Below, piece after piece: positions 10,101 to 21,900 of a stretch of 64,000 bases of DNA; position 1 is the first letter of the stretch; each line of letters begins with the position of its first letter. The translations under genes and the position numbers were made by a program. This DNA is from Mesostigma viride (taxonomy: Eukaryota; Streptophyta; Mesostigmatophyceae; Mesostigmatales; Mesostigmataceae), in NCBI GenBank assembly GCA_009746045.1, contig RPFO01000106.1, positions 1,783,211 through 1,847,210 on the forward strand, read 5' to 3'. A model generated the notes under the pieces. It did no database searches. It was not told the origin of the DNA and saw nothing but the letters and a program-made list of their open reading frames with translations.

Positions 10101-13100
10101 GGGGGGAAAGGGGGCAAGGGGGGGCAAGGGGGGGCAAGGGGGAAAGGGGGGGAAAGGGGGGAAAGGGGGGCAAGGGGGGAAAGGGGGGAAAGGGGGGAAA
10201 GGGGGGAAAGGGGGGAAAGGGGGGGAAAGGGGGGAAAGGGGGGGAAAGGGGGGAAAGGGGGGAAAGGGGGGAAAGGGGGGGCAAGGGGGGGCAAGGGGGG
10301 AAAGGGGGGGCAAGGGGGGAAAGGGGGGCAAGGGGGGGAAAGGGGGGCAAGGGGGCAAGGGGGAAAGGGGGGGAAAGGGGGGGAAAGGGGGGGAAAGGGG
10401 GGAAAGGGGGGGAAAGGGGGGAAAGGGGGGAAAGGGGGGAAAGGGGGGGAAAGGGGGGGAAAGGGGGGAAAGGGGGGCAAGGGGGGAAAGGGGGGAAAGG
10501 GGGGAAAGGGGGAAAGGGGGGCAAGGGGGGAAAGGGGGGGAAAGGGGGGGAAAGGGGGGGAAAGGGGGGGAAAGGGGGGAAAGGGGGGAAAGGGGGGAAA
10601 GGGGGGAAAGGGGGGAAAGGGGGGAAAGGGGGGAAAGGGGGGAAAGGGGGGAAAGGGGGGAAAGGGGGGAAAGGGGGGAAAGGGGGGAAAGGGGGGAAAG
10701 GGGGGAAAGGGGGGAAAGGGGGAAAGGCGGGGAAAGGGGGGAAAGGGGGGACGGGGGGAAGGGGGGAAAGGGGGGAAAGGGGGGGGAAAGGGGGGGAAGG
10801 GGGGGAAAGGGGGGGAAAGGGGGGGAAAGCGGAGAAAGGGGGGCCAAGGGGGTGTGGGAAGGGGGGAGGCTCAGAAAAAAATATACAAGTTATATGATCC
10901 ACTATAGTTACAGACACATGCAAATACACACACAACCAAGGGGACAAACGGAACATAGATAGACGGATACACTCACTATACCTTCATTTCCACCAACGCA
11001 AACCAATTAAGAACACGCTAGCGCAGAGGCAGGCTTGACGGGACACCCATATGGTGGGGATTGGTACGCAAGAACTTGCTTACGTGGTACGGATCACCGC
11101 AATGTCCAGCTTGAGCTGGTTGTCAGGTTGATATTATGCCCACTATCTTATAGTAATGGGTTGTGGCAGGGATCCTCGCAACGTCAAGCTTGTGCTAATG
11201 CTATCTCTCGACATGCACGCTCACCTGCACGTTGTAGTACAGGTCAGACTCGCCAAACGTGTACACGGGCACCAGCGTGGCGCCCTCCCGCAGACCGATT
11301 TTCACAAAACCCTTTCGATTCTTGAGGAAGAGGCGCTCCTTACGGATTTCCGTGACAGACGCCTCTTCAAAACCGCCTGCTCCCCGATACGTGTTTCAAA
11401 TGACACGTGTTTTGAAAACATGGCATTCAAGGTTTCAAAATCAATTTTGTCCATGGTAGAGGAAAGATAGAAAGTGGGCTGAGAGTGGGCTGAGAAGTGC
11501 GCCGCATGGAAAACACGATATCCTGTGCGGGATGAATTCATGTTACGTTTTCCACCGGCCTGGCACACAATCATCAGTCATGATGTTCTCGGTAACGCAA
11601 ATGGAATGCAGTTTTTTGAGAATATGCGAAGGTGCCGGCCGACTCCCTGACAAATCTTACACGGGTGAGATTGTATGTGTGGGTGCATGTGCACGCACGC
11701 GCGTGCGTGGTCGGGTGGGTATAAGGGGGTGAGGGAGGGGGTGGCATGAAGCAAACCGCCTACGCGATTTCCGAGAACATCTTCCTGGAACTCACAGGAA
11801 ACATATAAACACACTGTCTGAAGATTCTTCTGGACGCAACGCTCGGTTACTGACAAAATTTGCAAACCAATCCCTGTCTCCTGCACCTACGTATATGACA
11901 TCAAATTCTCAAATGCAGCCAACGCGCTCAGCTATGCCAAGCCAGCCAATTCCCCCACATATGTGTTGAGTGGCGGATGGAAGTGCGGGCAAACTATTCT
12001 AGAGACAGAGTATACTCGTACGACGACATTATGTGTACCATCGTTTTTTCTTCGCCGAGTATACTTTATTGTCCATGGGCACATGCGCGCAGCATGCTAC
12101 TAATGCCTATCGTGCAAGTAGTGGGGGGGACGTAGCACGAGTCAAAGCGCATTATATAGTGGCGCGACAGCCGCCCCAATCAACTGCAAATCATTCAAAT
12201 AGATTTGACTGCATGTGATGTCAAGTAAATATCATCCCATAACCATCATTGACACATGGCACAAAGGCAGGTGTCCTTGCCTTTGTCAGATCAGTCAGAC
12301 ATTAAAGCACCACCAGTTTACAACATCTGTTGCGCGTCCTGACCTGGCAAAATCGCCATCACCTCCCCCGCTTTAAGGCGCCGCACAAAACTGCCTCTGC
12401 TGGCAGATCCGCCGCAGGTGATCTGGCACAACCGGGATGGGGGGGGGGGGCAAACAGCAGATCACAGCGATGCCATACACATGCGTAGTTAAACAGATAC
12501 TCATAATTATTGCTCATACTGGCACTTGGAGTGTTCCATGCTGCAGGGCCGTCCACAAGACATCCAAAAAATGTAATAAGTATAATAATAATAATAATAT
12601 TAATAACCAACGGAAAAAAAGATGGGCATTGCATATCGTATTATGGGATAAATGTAAGAAAACCACACATTGGCATGCAAAACCGTTGAAGAATAAATGA
12701 ATGCATACAGCTAGGGCACTAAAACATGGCAACCTCCTCCTGGCCTTAAAACATGGCAACCTCCTCCAGGAACTTTCTTAAAATCAAACCTTCTAATACA
12801 TAAATCCAAAACATTAATAAGGCCAGAAAATAAGACCACGTAAGTGTGAACATCAGCGGAAACAGCCATGTGAAAATAGGAACTTGTCCATTCTCGTTGG
12901 TCTGTGCCAGTGCCCAGTTGCTGCCTTGTGCTCAAACCAGCATAGCTTACAAGAGAAACACAGCTTGCACGAAACCCAGCCAGCTCACACTCTTCAACAC
13001 AGTCCGCACTTTTGGATGTGTATTCACAATATGTATGTATATATACTACTATATGTATGTATATATTACTATATGTATGTATATAGTAATATACATACAG

Positions 13101-14635
13101 CGGGCCCCATGGTCGGCGCGGACCTGGACGTCATATTGGCGTCAGCGCTTGTCGGTGGCGCTGACTCGGGCCATGGCTGACATCATGCTCCGCCGTACGC
13201 GGGCTGATTTTGCGGTGCAGCAGGGCTATTAGGTTCCTCCCATTGGGAGTTTCCCTTGGTCTTATCGTAGTATAGAGCTTTGACATGGCTCTGTATATAG
13301 GTTTATAGCTGGGCGTTTGCTTTGGTTTGAGTGATTTCACTCTGCTGTAAGTAATTATATTTTTAATGTATATATATATATATTACTATAGAGAGATACT
13401 CCTAAAAAATCCAAACAGCCTCCCTTTATTTGCTTGAAGTCCCTCAAAGCCCAACGGCCTTGCTTCCACAATAACAGGAGCCATTTACTCAACATGTACA
13501 ACCGCTTACCCCTCTCACTAAAAAGTTGAACAGCGGTGCACGGTACAGGAGCTTGGCCATGAGAATGCGGACACGGATGAACTCTGGCTGCAGGCTCATC
13601 AATACCTGGAAAGGAGCAGGTACAATCCACAGCAAAAGCATTCGAAACAATCCACCGTATAAATACGGCAATTTATCCACATATATAAGCAGCATTTGGC
13701 TATGTGCAAGGCCTTTCCAACCATCAACAGCAATGTCCAAGTGAGGGCATGTAACACATAAATAAAAATTTTAGTAAATGAAATTCTTGTGCATGTACAG
13801 CAGTAAAACCCAAGGTGACTAGCACAGGGTGATCGCATAAGTATACTGCTTGAAAGTATTCCTGCTACAAAACACTGCAGCTATGGCTGTCAATAAAGGA
13901 AATCTCCAGTTGCATCAATAAACTGTACCACATGCAGTGAAAACCGTGCACCTAGAGCCAAGCCATTCGGCCCCATTATGGGGTCATGAAACGCAGTGAA
14001 GGCCCGGGTCGCATTCCCCTTTACACTCTCATGACAAAGAAACGCGTTTCTTTGTGCAAATTTTTGCTGCACGACAATCAGCTTTGATATCAGATTCAGA
14101 CCAGGTAGCACGCTCCTCGAAATTACGTACGTATAAGTAGAACAACTTAATTACATTAGAACATTCAAAACTCATTCCCGAGGTACGATGCGCAGGGACT
14201 ACAACGTTCATTTAGCAATTGAATACCTACCAAACCCCAGCAATATATCCCGTGGGGATGCACGCAAAATAGTACAGGATTCGGTGACGCCTTCTTTTGA
14301 CGATCCGCTGCCGTCAATTCCAGTATGCTGGCATGGTCTTCAAAGGATATGGTGTATGATTTGAAATACAGTGGTCCAGTCGTGGTGAAAATTCTGCGCA
14401 GCCATGGTATAATGTCAACGTGCATCACTAAGGGAAGTACGGTCAAAGTGGCGAAGGATATTGCCCAGGTGTATTGTCCGGAAAACGCCAGGCCTATCGT
14501 GATGAATGGAAGGAACGACCCGATGCACCATGAAAGAAGGAAGATGAGAGACAACAGAATGGATTGAATCCATTGAAAAAAGGTCGGAGGGCCTTGTTTT
14601 CTACTGTAAAGTACTGTCTTAGATGGTAACGCCAT
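7149..14635 (-). CDS. DGAT2: Diacylglycerol O-acyltransferase type 2, complete (six exons)
   Basis: Transfers an acyl group from acyl-CoA to diacylglycerol, the committed step of triacylglycerol synthesis, in the ER membrane. Exons: 14231-14635, 13510-13605, 12344-12422, 11225-11376, 8126-8320, 7149-7223; all junctions are GT-AG and in phase, giving 333 residues, the normal DGAT2 length. Residues ~20-52 and ~58-72 are hydrophobic hairpin segments. The catalytic HPHG is at about 126-129, at the end of exon 1. Exon 3 ends VMAILPG and exon 4 continues GFEEASVTEIRKERLFLKN, then RKGFVKIGL and LVPVYTFGESDLYY. Exon 5 has HTVVGKPFVLPKI and PTQAQVDQYH; exon 6 ends LEFW then TAA. ATG 14635 is the first in-frame start before the membrane segment. 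Possible poly(A) signals are AATAAA (7018-7023, minus) and TGTAA (7060-7064, minus). Monoacylglycerol acyltransferase activity cannot be excluded by sequence. Confidence 0.93.
7977..8154 (-). repeat. Tandem copies of the DGAT2 exon 5 / intron 5 junction
   Basis: On the minus strand the exon end DQYHASYIK plus donor GTGGGC (8125/8126) is followed by a second copy reading QYHANYVK plus GTAGGC, then a partial third copy of DQYHA. The units (about 85 bp) share the intron sequence GCAGAGTTATGTCGGTCAT. The second copy therefore keeps both exon codons and a usable GT donor. Confidence 0.85.
8376..10870. repeat. 2.5-kb G-rich array (G5-7 A/C-rich spacer) inside DGAT2 intron 4
   Basis: An almost unbroken series of G5-G7 runs separated by AAA, CAA, AA or CGA, with a period of about 9 bp, on the plus strand. 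It lies in the intron between DGAT2 exons 4 and 5 and ends about 55 bp upstream of the exon 5 acceptor (8321). Each strand is stop-free in all frames, creating spurious reading frames of 700-930 codons. The G-rich strand is the DGAT2 template, so pre-mRNA is C/U-rich. Confidence 0.96.
11140..11224 (-). repeat. Diverged ~75-bp duplication just downstream of the DGAT2 exon 4 donor
   Basis: Two related blocks on the minus strand (CAAGCTTGACGTTGCGAGGATCC and CAAGCTGGACATTGCGGTGATCC) lie within about 120 bp of the donor. They do not obviously include the donor itself. Confidence 0.45.
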
Positions 14636-15940
14636 TCTTGTTATAAGCCGCTCGCCCGCACGCTTGTGATTTTGCTTTACGTGAACACATCGAAATTTGC
14701 GTAATATTTTGCGGAACCGACGTCGTTTTGGAAGACAGCGACGTCAGCTGCTGCCTGTGTAGCCATGAACTGCCATCTGTCACGCAAGGTAGCGTGTTCA
14801 CTGAGTATCAGCGTTCCGGGTTGATATCCGAGCATTACGCTTTCGCAATTATGACGAACTCGGACATGATGACCTCACTACCCACTGAACTGAACCCTAA
14901 TAACTATACCCTAACTAGGGAACAAACTCTGCAAGTTTTCCCTCGTCACAACTCACAACTTCCCAGTTACGCGTCTGCATGAGGTGGTCGTGGACTCGTG
15001 GTCAGCCAACGGCCCAACGCTGAAGTCGCAACAGCTGGATAAGTTTTCCCGAGGTTGCCTTGTCACAGACAACCGCCCGCGCTCAGGCTCTTGCACTGGC
15101 AACTGAGCAATAATTACCAAAAGTATAATAAACTACTGGTAGTTACACCGTATAGGCCGTATTCCGTCTACTGTCATGCCCTGTATTGGCTCGGCTTGTG
15201 ACGACGGCTTGACATGCTGGCAGAGTCTGCAGAGCTTGGAGGCGACCCATGCCACGATTGCCGGGCACGTGAGCACCGGGACGTTCAAGCAGTGGCGCAC
15301 TCCAGTCTACTCCAGTCTCCAAGGCCCAAGGCCCAAGCAGTGCTGGTACGTAGTGAGCACAACAAAACAACTTGGTTATTACCAAAGCACTACTGTGTAC
15401 CAGGCCATGGTGGGGGCAGTAATTCCTTAAACAACGCCGAGGGGTCTGAGTTAAGGACATAAATAACATGCAAGTACCATCCCAAACACCACACGACTTT
15501 GGCTGATGACCCGATGACTGGCGAACAGATTGCTGGCAACTAAACATTACTGCTGCAGCTAGCCCCCATAGACGCGAGGCTGCGGAACTGCCTCCGCCAG
15601 AATGCTGCCCTCAAAGCTTCTTCGCTCGATGACGTAATTCTGTGCGGCCTGGGAGGTATTCCCTTCCTCATCGTCTCGCACTTGAAGACAATCTCCCAGA
15701 CCGCAAGAGCACGTTTCTCGAAGACCTGCGACAGCCACGGGCGGACGGGCCGGATCTAGATCTCGCATGTACCCGTCTTCGCTGAACATTAGCTTCGAGC
15801 ACGCGACCGAAATGTAGGAAAGAAATGTAGAAGGTTGGCGACTGCGATGCATTCTGGCATGGTAATGCAGTAATAGCCATTCACTACCGGCTATACTTTT
15901 TTGTAAAGATGATACCACCGGTGCTAAATCAATTGAGAAA
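14636..15940. other. Intergenic / divergent promoter region of DGAT2
   Basis: Sits between the DGAT2 start (minus strand) and the first possible exon of the plus-strand gene. A minus-strand open frame at 15559-16002 has ordinary composition but no recognisable motif. It overlaps a plus-strand candidate exon, so I do not call it. Confidence 0.35.
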
Positions 15941-18900
15941 ATGGACCACTTACCCATGCTGAAGTCCATTCCGTGCTGGCATGGGCCAGCCGTGTGTGGC
16001 ACGTGGGTGGTGTGCGCGTCGGAAGGCTCTACACTGCGAGTGTTTTTCGGTGACGTGCTTCAGGTATGCGTTGACATACGGTACCCGTCTCTACGTAGTA
16101 CTCGTCTCTACACGATAGGCGGTTTGCCTAACATTTCGCCACAGCTGATCAGTCAATTTCCGTGGGTTAAGGCTTTGTTGCACAATGCGGCACGTTTACC
16201 AACGCTAGCAGAGGACCGCTCGCACCCCCACGCCTCTGACAGAGAGGGCACCCTGCAGGCATATGACGAGAATGAAATGGGATTGGCCCCGGCCCGCAGC
16301 AATGCAATCAACACCAGCACATCGCATCCTTTGCAGCCACCTCTACTAAACCTTCTGGATAGATGTTGTGGCTGTTGAGTTCAGGAACCAGGTTGGCTTT
16401 TCCCCTTTGCTAGCCCCTGTTGCCCGTCACCCCGACGCTTGCTTCCATCGTGTGCCACTCGCTGCCGTGCTTCTCCTTAGGCAATCAGCACGCATCCATC
16501 TCCAACCTGGGCCACGTGATATTGCTACCCAACGGCCCCTAACTCGCCTGGAAATGCCACCTGGCGCTGTTTGCATGCTTGGCCCGTGCAGGCCACGTAC
16601 TTTTTCCCGTTTCAAGTCATCAGTGTGGACGCGGTCATCTCCCACCACCCTGTCTCGCTGCCCCAATGCTCTCCAGCCTCAACCTCACGCTCATCTGGCA
16701 GGAACTTGGCAGGGGGGCCAACAGGTATCTCTGAACAAACACGTAGACTGCGGTCCATTTCCATCCCACCTTGCAAGCCGGAGCCTGTGAGGCAGCCTGC
16801 TGCGATTCCCTTTGGCGTGCCCGCCACGAATCGGAATGGCGGCTTGGTTTGTCCGAAAAGCTGGTTTGCGGGATCGCTTTTTCTGCTCGCTTTTAGCCTG
16901 ATGCTATAGCCCCCCCCCCCCCCCCCCCCCCTTGTGTCCCCGTGGCTCATTCCACTGCTGTACCATGCCTGTAACAAGGTGGCAAGCAGGCAAGGGGCTC
17001 GTGTCGTGAGGGGAGCTTAAGGCTACCTAGCTCCTGGCGGCCTTGCGTTCCCTGTTGTGCTCCCTTAAGGCCACCTAGCTCCTGGCGGCCTTGCGTTCCC
17101 TGTTGTGCTCCCTTACGGCCACCTAGCTCCTGGCGGCCTTGCGTTCCCTGTTGTGCTCCCTTACGGCCACCTAGCTCCTGGCGGCCTTGCGTTCCCTGTT
17201 GTGCTCCCTTACGGCCACCTAGCTCCTGGCGGCCTTGCGTTCCCTGTTGTGCTCCCTTACGGCCACCTAGCTCCTGGCGGCCTTGCGTTCCCTGTTGTGC
17301 TCCCTTACGGCCACCTAGCTCCTGGCGGCCTTGCGTTCCCTGTTGTGCTCCCTTACGGCCACCTAGCTCCTGGCGGCCTTGCGTTCCCTGTTGTGCTCCC
17401 TTACGGCCACCTAGCTCCTGGCGGCCTTGCGTTCCCTGTTGTGCTCCCTTACGGCCACCTAGCTCCTGGCGGCCTTGCGTTCCCTGTTGTGCTCCCTTAC
17501 GGCCACCTAGCTCCTGGCGGCCTTGCGTTCCCTGTTGTGCTCCCTTACGGCCACCTAGCTCCTGGCGGCCTTGCGTTCCCTGTTGTGCTCCCTTACGGCC
17601 ACCTAGCTCCTGGCGGCCTTGCGTTCCCTGTTGTGCTCCCTTACGGCCACCTAGCTCCTGGCGGCCTTGCGTTCCCTGTTGTGCTCCCTTACGGCCACCT
17701 AGCTCCTGGCGGCCTTGCGTTCCCTGTTGTGCTCCCTTACGGCCACCTAGCTCCTGGCGGCCTTGCGTTCCCTGTTGTGCTCCCTTACGGCCACCTAGCT
17801 CCTGGCGGCCTTGCGTTCCCTGTTGTGCTCCCTTACGGCCACCTAGCTCCTGGCGGCCTTGCGTTCCCTGTTGTGCTCCCTTACGGCCACCTAGCTCCTG
17901 GCGGCCTTGCGTTCCCTGTTGTGCTCCCTTACGGCCACCTAGCTCCTGGCGGCCTTGCGTTCCCTGTTGTGCTCCCTTGAGGCCACCTAGCTCCTGGCGG
18001 CCTTGCGTTCCCTGTTGTGCTCCCTTACGGCCACCTAGCTCCTGGCGGCCTTGCGTTCCCTGTTGTGCTCCCTTACGGCCACCTAGCTCCTGGCGGCCTT
18101 GCGTTCCCTGTTGTGCTCCCTTACGGCCACCTAGCTCCTGGCGGCCTTGCGTTCCCTGTTGTGCTCCCTTACGGCCACCTAGCTCCTGGCGGCCTTGCGT
18201 TCCCTGTTGTGCTCCCTTACGGCCACCTAGCTCCTGGCGGCCTTGCGTTCCCTGTTGTGCTCCCTTACGGCCACCTAGCTCCTGGCGGCCTTGCGTTCCC
18301 TGTTGTGCTCCTTTTTTTTGGGGGGGGGGCGCTTCGCAAGGCTTGATTGTTTCCTAGTTTTCCAGTTTCCTAGTTTTCCAGTGTGCGCTCCCTTTGTATG
18401 GACTCAGGAGGAAGCGGGCAGCTGCATGCATTCATCCATGCACACGGATGGGTTGTCGGTCTAGTGACATCTTATACTAGTGCTGTGGCTGGTTGGCTGG
18501 ACTTCATAGGGAGCGATGGCATGGTTTACTGTGGCTTCGATTGGGATTCTGGGGTGCACCCACAGTGAGGAGAATGCTCACATGAGCAACGGTAGGGGTG
18601 CCAATAGGCGATAAGGCTTGTTCTCCCAGGCACTAAGTGTGTTTTCAATGCACAAAGTCAGGTCACCAGCCGCAGCCAGCCCGCCAGCCCGCCAGCTACC
18701 ATAAGAATAGGTTGTGTTGCAAGTCGGGCAGCCTGGAAATCTTCTGCCGCATCCTTTTCACATCTCAGGCACGAGTCTTGTATCAATGCCACAGCCTTTG
18801 CCCTCTTCAAGAAAATTCTGAGAGGTCATGTCCGCACGGATGTCTCTGATCCGTGCGGACACGGATTTCTTCCCTGGATTCGTTGTGGGCCTCGTGTCGT

Positions 18901-21900
18901 GTTTTTGGGTATCTGCCACACCTGCGATGCCAGTTGGAAGCCCAGGTTTGCAAGTCGCGGTTTTGACCGAGAGCGGGCATTTGTGGCTGGGGTGGCAGCC
19001 CCACCCTGGCAGCCGGGACGCACACCCTGACAGCATGTTGTCGGACCGAGAACCTGCCTGGGACCGCGTTCGAGGAGGCCACCATACAGATGTGAACCTG
19101 CCATCGACGAACAAGGGTGTGAAAGCCGTGCCTTCCATCCATGCACCCAGGAGCGCCGCCCTGGTGTGCATCCCAGGGGCCACACTGACTGCCCTCTCCC
19201 GCCGCTTCGTAAGTAGCGGGGCATCTTACTTGGACGCGCCGCAATAGGGTCATGGCTGGAAATCGAGGAACGGCTGACAAAGATTGTGTTCTTCTCACTG
19301 GTGATCCTGTGATGTGGGACGTGTCGTCGTTTCCATCGTTGTTTCATCCCCCCCTTGCTTGCAAATTGGTCTACTAGTGGGGTGGGGTCAGTGGGGAGTT
19401 TCGATGACAGACGGCGCCGTGGGGAGCAGCATGACACCAGCGTTGAAAATTGCAATCCCTTGGGCATGCTCGCACCTAACACAGCTTGCCATCAAATGGT
19501 TCATGAGCATTCTCCACTGAAACTCTCTAAGTCTCAACTGCATGGCGACCTGCACCAAATTGTCTGATCTTTTTCACCCTTCCCTTGTGCAATGCTTATG
19601 CATGCAGGTCGCCGTCACAGGGCCTGCTCCCTCCTTCCCTTGCGTCATTGACCTGAGCGAAGCCTGCCTGGGACCCACCACAGCCATGACGACCACCACC
19701 ACGCCGGCGGAGCTAAAGAGTGGCCCAGGGGCCACCCGGTCGGTAGCCGTACATGTACCAGGGGAAGGGGACCCACCGAATCAACCGAGCCAAGTCCAGC
19801 TGGCAGACACAGGGACAAGCCGGAGCGTTGATATCCGGTCATGCGCCTCGGGCCCCGACGGTGCTGCTGCTTTATGTGCATGGGTGACGGCTCCCCAGCA
19901 TGGGCCCAGGGTGTACCGGAGGCAGCAGCAGCAGGGTCTCTGGGCGGCGCCGGTGCTGTCGTCGGCGGACGTGAGCGCACGGGCATCGTCTTGTGGCACG
20001 CGGCGGCCGCATTCGTTAGCGCTGGTGTGGGCACCGGAGGGTGAGGGGGGGACCAGGTACGGTTCTCTGTGATCTGTAGGGGAGAAGATGGGACAAAGGG
20101 AAGGGGGACGAGTGCGAGAGGAGAGGGGAATATGCGAGAGAAGATGGGCCAAAGGGAAGGGGGACGAGTGCGAGAGGAGAGGGAAATAGGCAAGAGAAGA
20201 TGGGCCAAAGGGAAGGTGCACGGGTGCGAGAGGAGAGGGGAATAGGCAAGAGAAGATGGGCCAAAGGGAAGGTGCACGGGTGCGAGAGGAGAGGGGAATA
20301 GGCAAGAGAAGATGGGCCAAAGGGAAGGGGGACGAGTGCGAGAGGAGAGGGGAATAGGCGAGAGAAGATGGGCCAAAGGGAAGGTGGACGGGTGCGAGAG
20401 GAGAGGGGAATAGGCGAGAGAAGATGGGCCGAAGGGAAGGGGGACGGGTGCGAGAGGAGAGGGGACTAGGCGAAAGAAGATGGGCCAAAGGGAAGGGGGA
20501 CGAGTGCGAGAGGAGAGGGGAATAGGCGAGAGAAGATGGGCCAAAGGGAAGGGGGACGAGTGCGAGAGGAGAGGGAAATAGGCAAGAGAAGATGGGCCAA
20601 AGGGAAGGTGCACGGGTGCGAGAGGAGAGGGGAATAGGCAAGAGAAGATGGGCCAAAGGGAAGGTGCACGGGTGCGAGAGGAGAGGGGAATAGGCAAGAG
20701 AAGATGGGCCAAAGGGAAGGTGCACGGGTGCGAGAGGAGAGGGGAATAGGCGAAAGAAGATGGGCCAAAGGGAAGGTGGACGGGTGCGAGAGGAGAGGGG
20801 AATAGGCGAGAGAAGATGGGCCAAAGGGAAGGGGGACGGGTGCGAGAGGAGAGGGAAATAGGCAAGAGAAGATGGGCCAAAGGGAAGGTGCACGGGTGCG
20901 AGAGGAGAGGGGAATAGGCAAGAGAAGATGGGCCAAAGGGAAGGTGCACGGGTGCGAGAGGAGAGGAGAATAGGCAAGAGAAGATGGGCCAAAGGGAAGG
21001 GGGACGAGTGCGAGAGGAGAGGGGAATAGGCGAGAGAAGATGGGCCAAAGGGAAGGGGGACGGGTGCGAGAGGAGAGGGGAATAGGCGAGAGAAGATGGG
21101 CCAAAGGGAAGGGGGACGGGTGCGAGAGGAGAGGGGAATAGGCGAAAGAAGATGGGCCAAAGGGAAGGGGGACGAGTGCGAGAGGAGAGGGGAATAGACG
21201 AGAGAAGATGGGCCAAAGGGAAGAGGTGGACGGGTGCGAGAGGAGAGGGAAATAGACGAGAGAAGATGGGCCAAAGGGAAGGTGGACGGGTGCGAGAGGA
21301 GAGGGAAATAGGCGAAAGAAGATGGGCCAAAGGGAAGGTGGACGGGTGCGAGAGGAGAGGGGAATAGGCAAGAGAAGATGGGCCAAAGGGAAGTGGACGG
21401 GTGCGAGAGGAGAGGGAAATAGGCGAAAGAAGATGGGCCAAAGGGAAGGGGGACGAGTGCGAGAGGAGAGGGGAATAGGCGAGAGAAGATGGGCCAAAGG
21501 GAAGGGGGACGGGTGCGAGAGGAGAGGGGAATAGGCAAGAGAAGATGGGCCAAAGGGAAGGGGGACGAGTGCGAGAGGAGAGGGGAATAGGCGAGAGAAG
21601 ATGGGCCAAAGGGAAGGGGGACGGGTGCGAGAGGAGAGGGGAATAGAGAAGGTTGGCAGGAGAGAAGGGCAAGAGAAATATAGATACTACTATAGAATTA
21701 TACTTCTATAGATACTACGATAATAATAGTATAGATACTGATATAGAATTCAAGGCTCAAGCCAGTGAAGATATAGATATAGGCAAGGGGGATAGGCAAT
21801 AGCTGAGTTGATTGGATGTGGTGACGCCGCATGCCAGTCGAGGACCTTCCTGCGCTTTCGTTGATAAGACGCACTTGTGGTCTTTGTGGGTGCCTTGTGA

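Noticed and set aside
8064-10962. Reading frames of 700-930 codons on both strands (Gly/Lys- or Pro/Phe-rich)
   Set aside because: They are stop-free translations of a 9-bp G-rich array inside a DGAT2 intron; every frame is open, so openness carries no coding information.
15559-16002. Minus-strand 147-codon open frame
   Set aside because: No recognisable motif, and it overlaps a plus-strand candidate exon with a good donor; evidence is insufficient to call either strongly.
17105-18346. 16-residue repeat protein encoded by the 48-bp array
   Set aside because: Open in more than one frame, interrupted by a variant unit, and no flanking exon matches in phase; kept only as a finding.
19645-21672. 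Minus-strand frames of 343-675 codons (Leu/Pro/Ser repeats)
   Set aside because: The 56-bp repeat lacks stops in all three frames of the pyrimidine strand; frames overlap each other and no start or domain context supports them.
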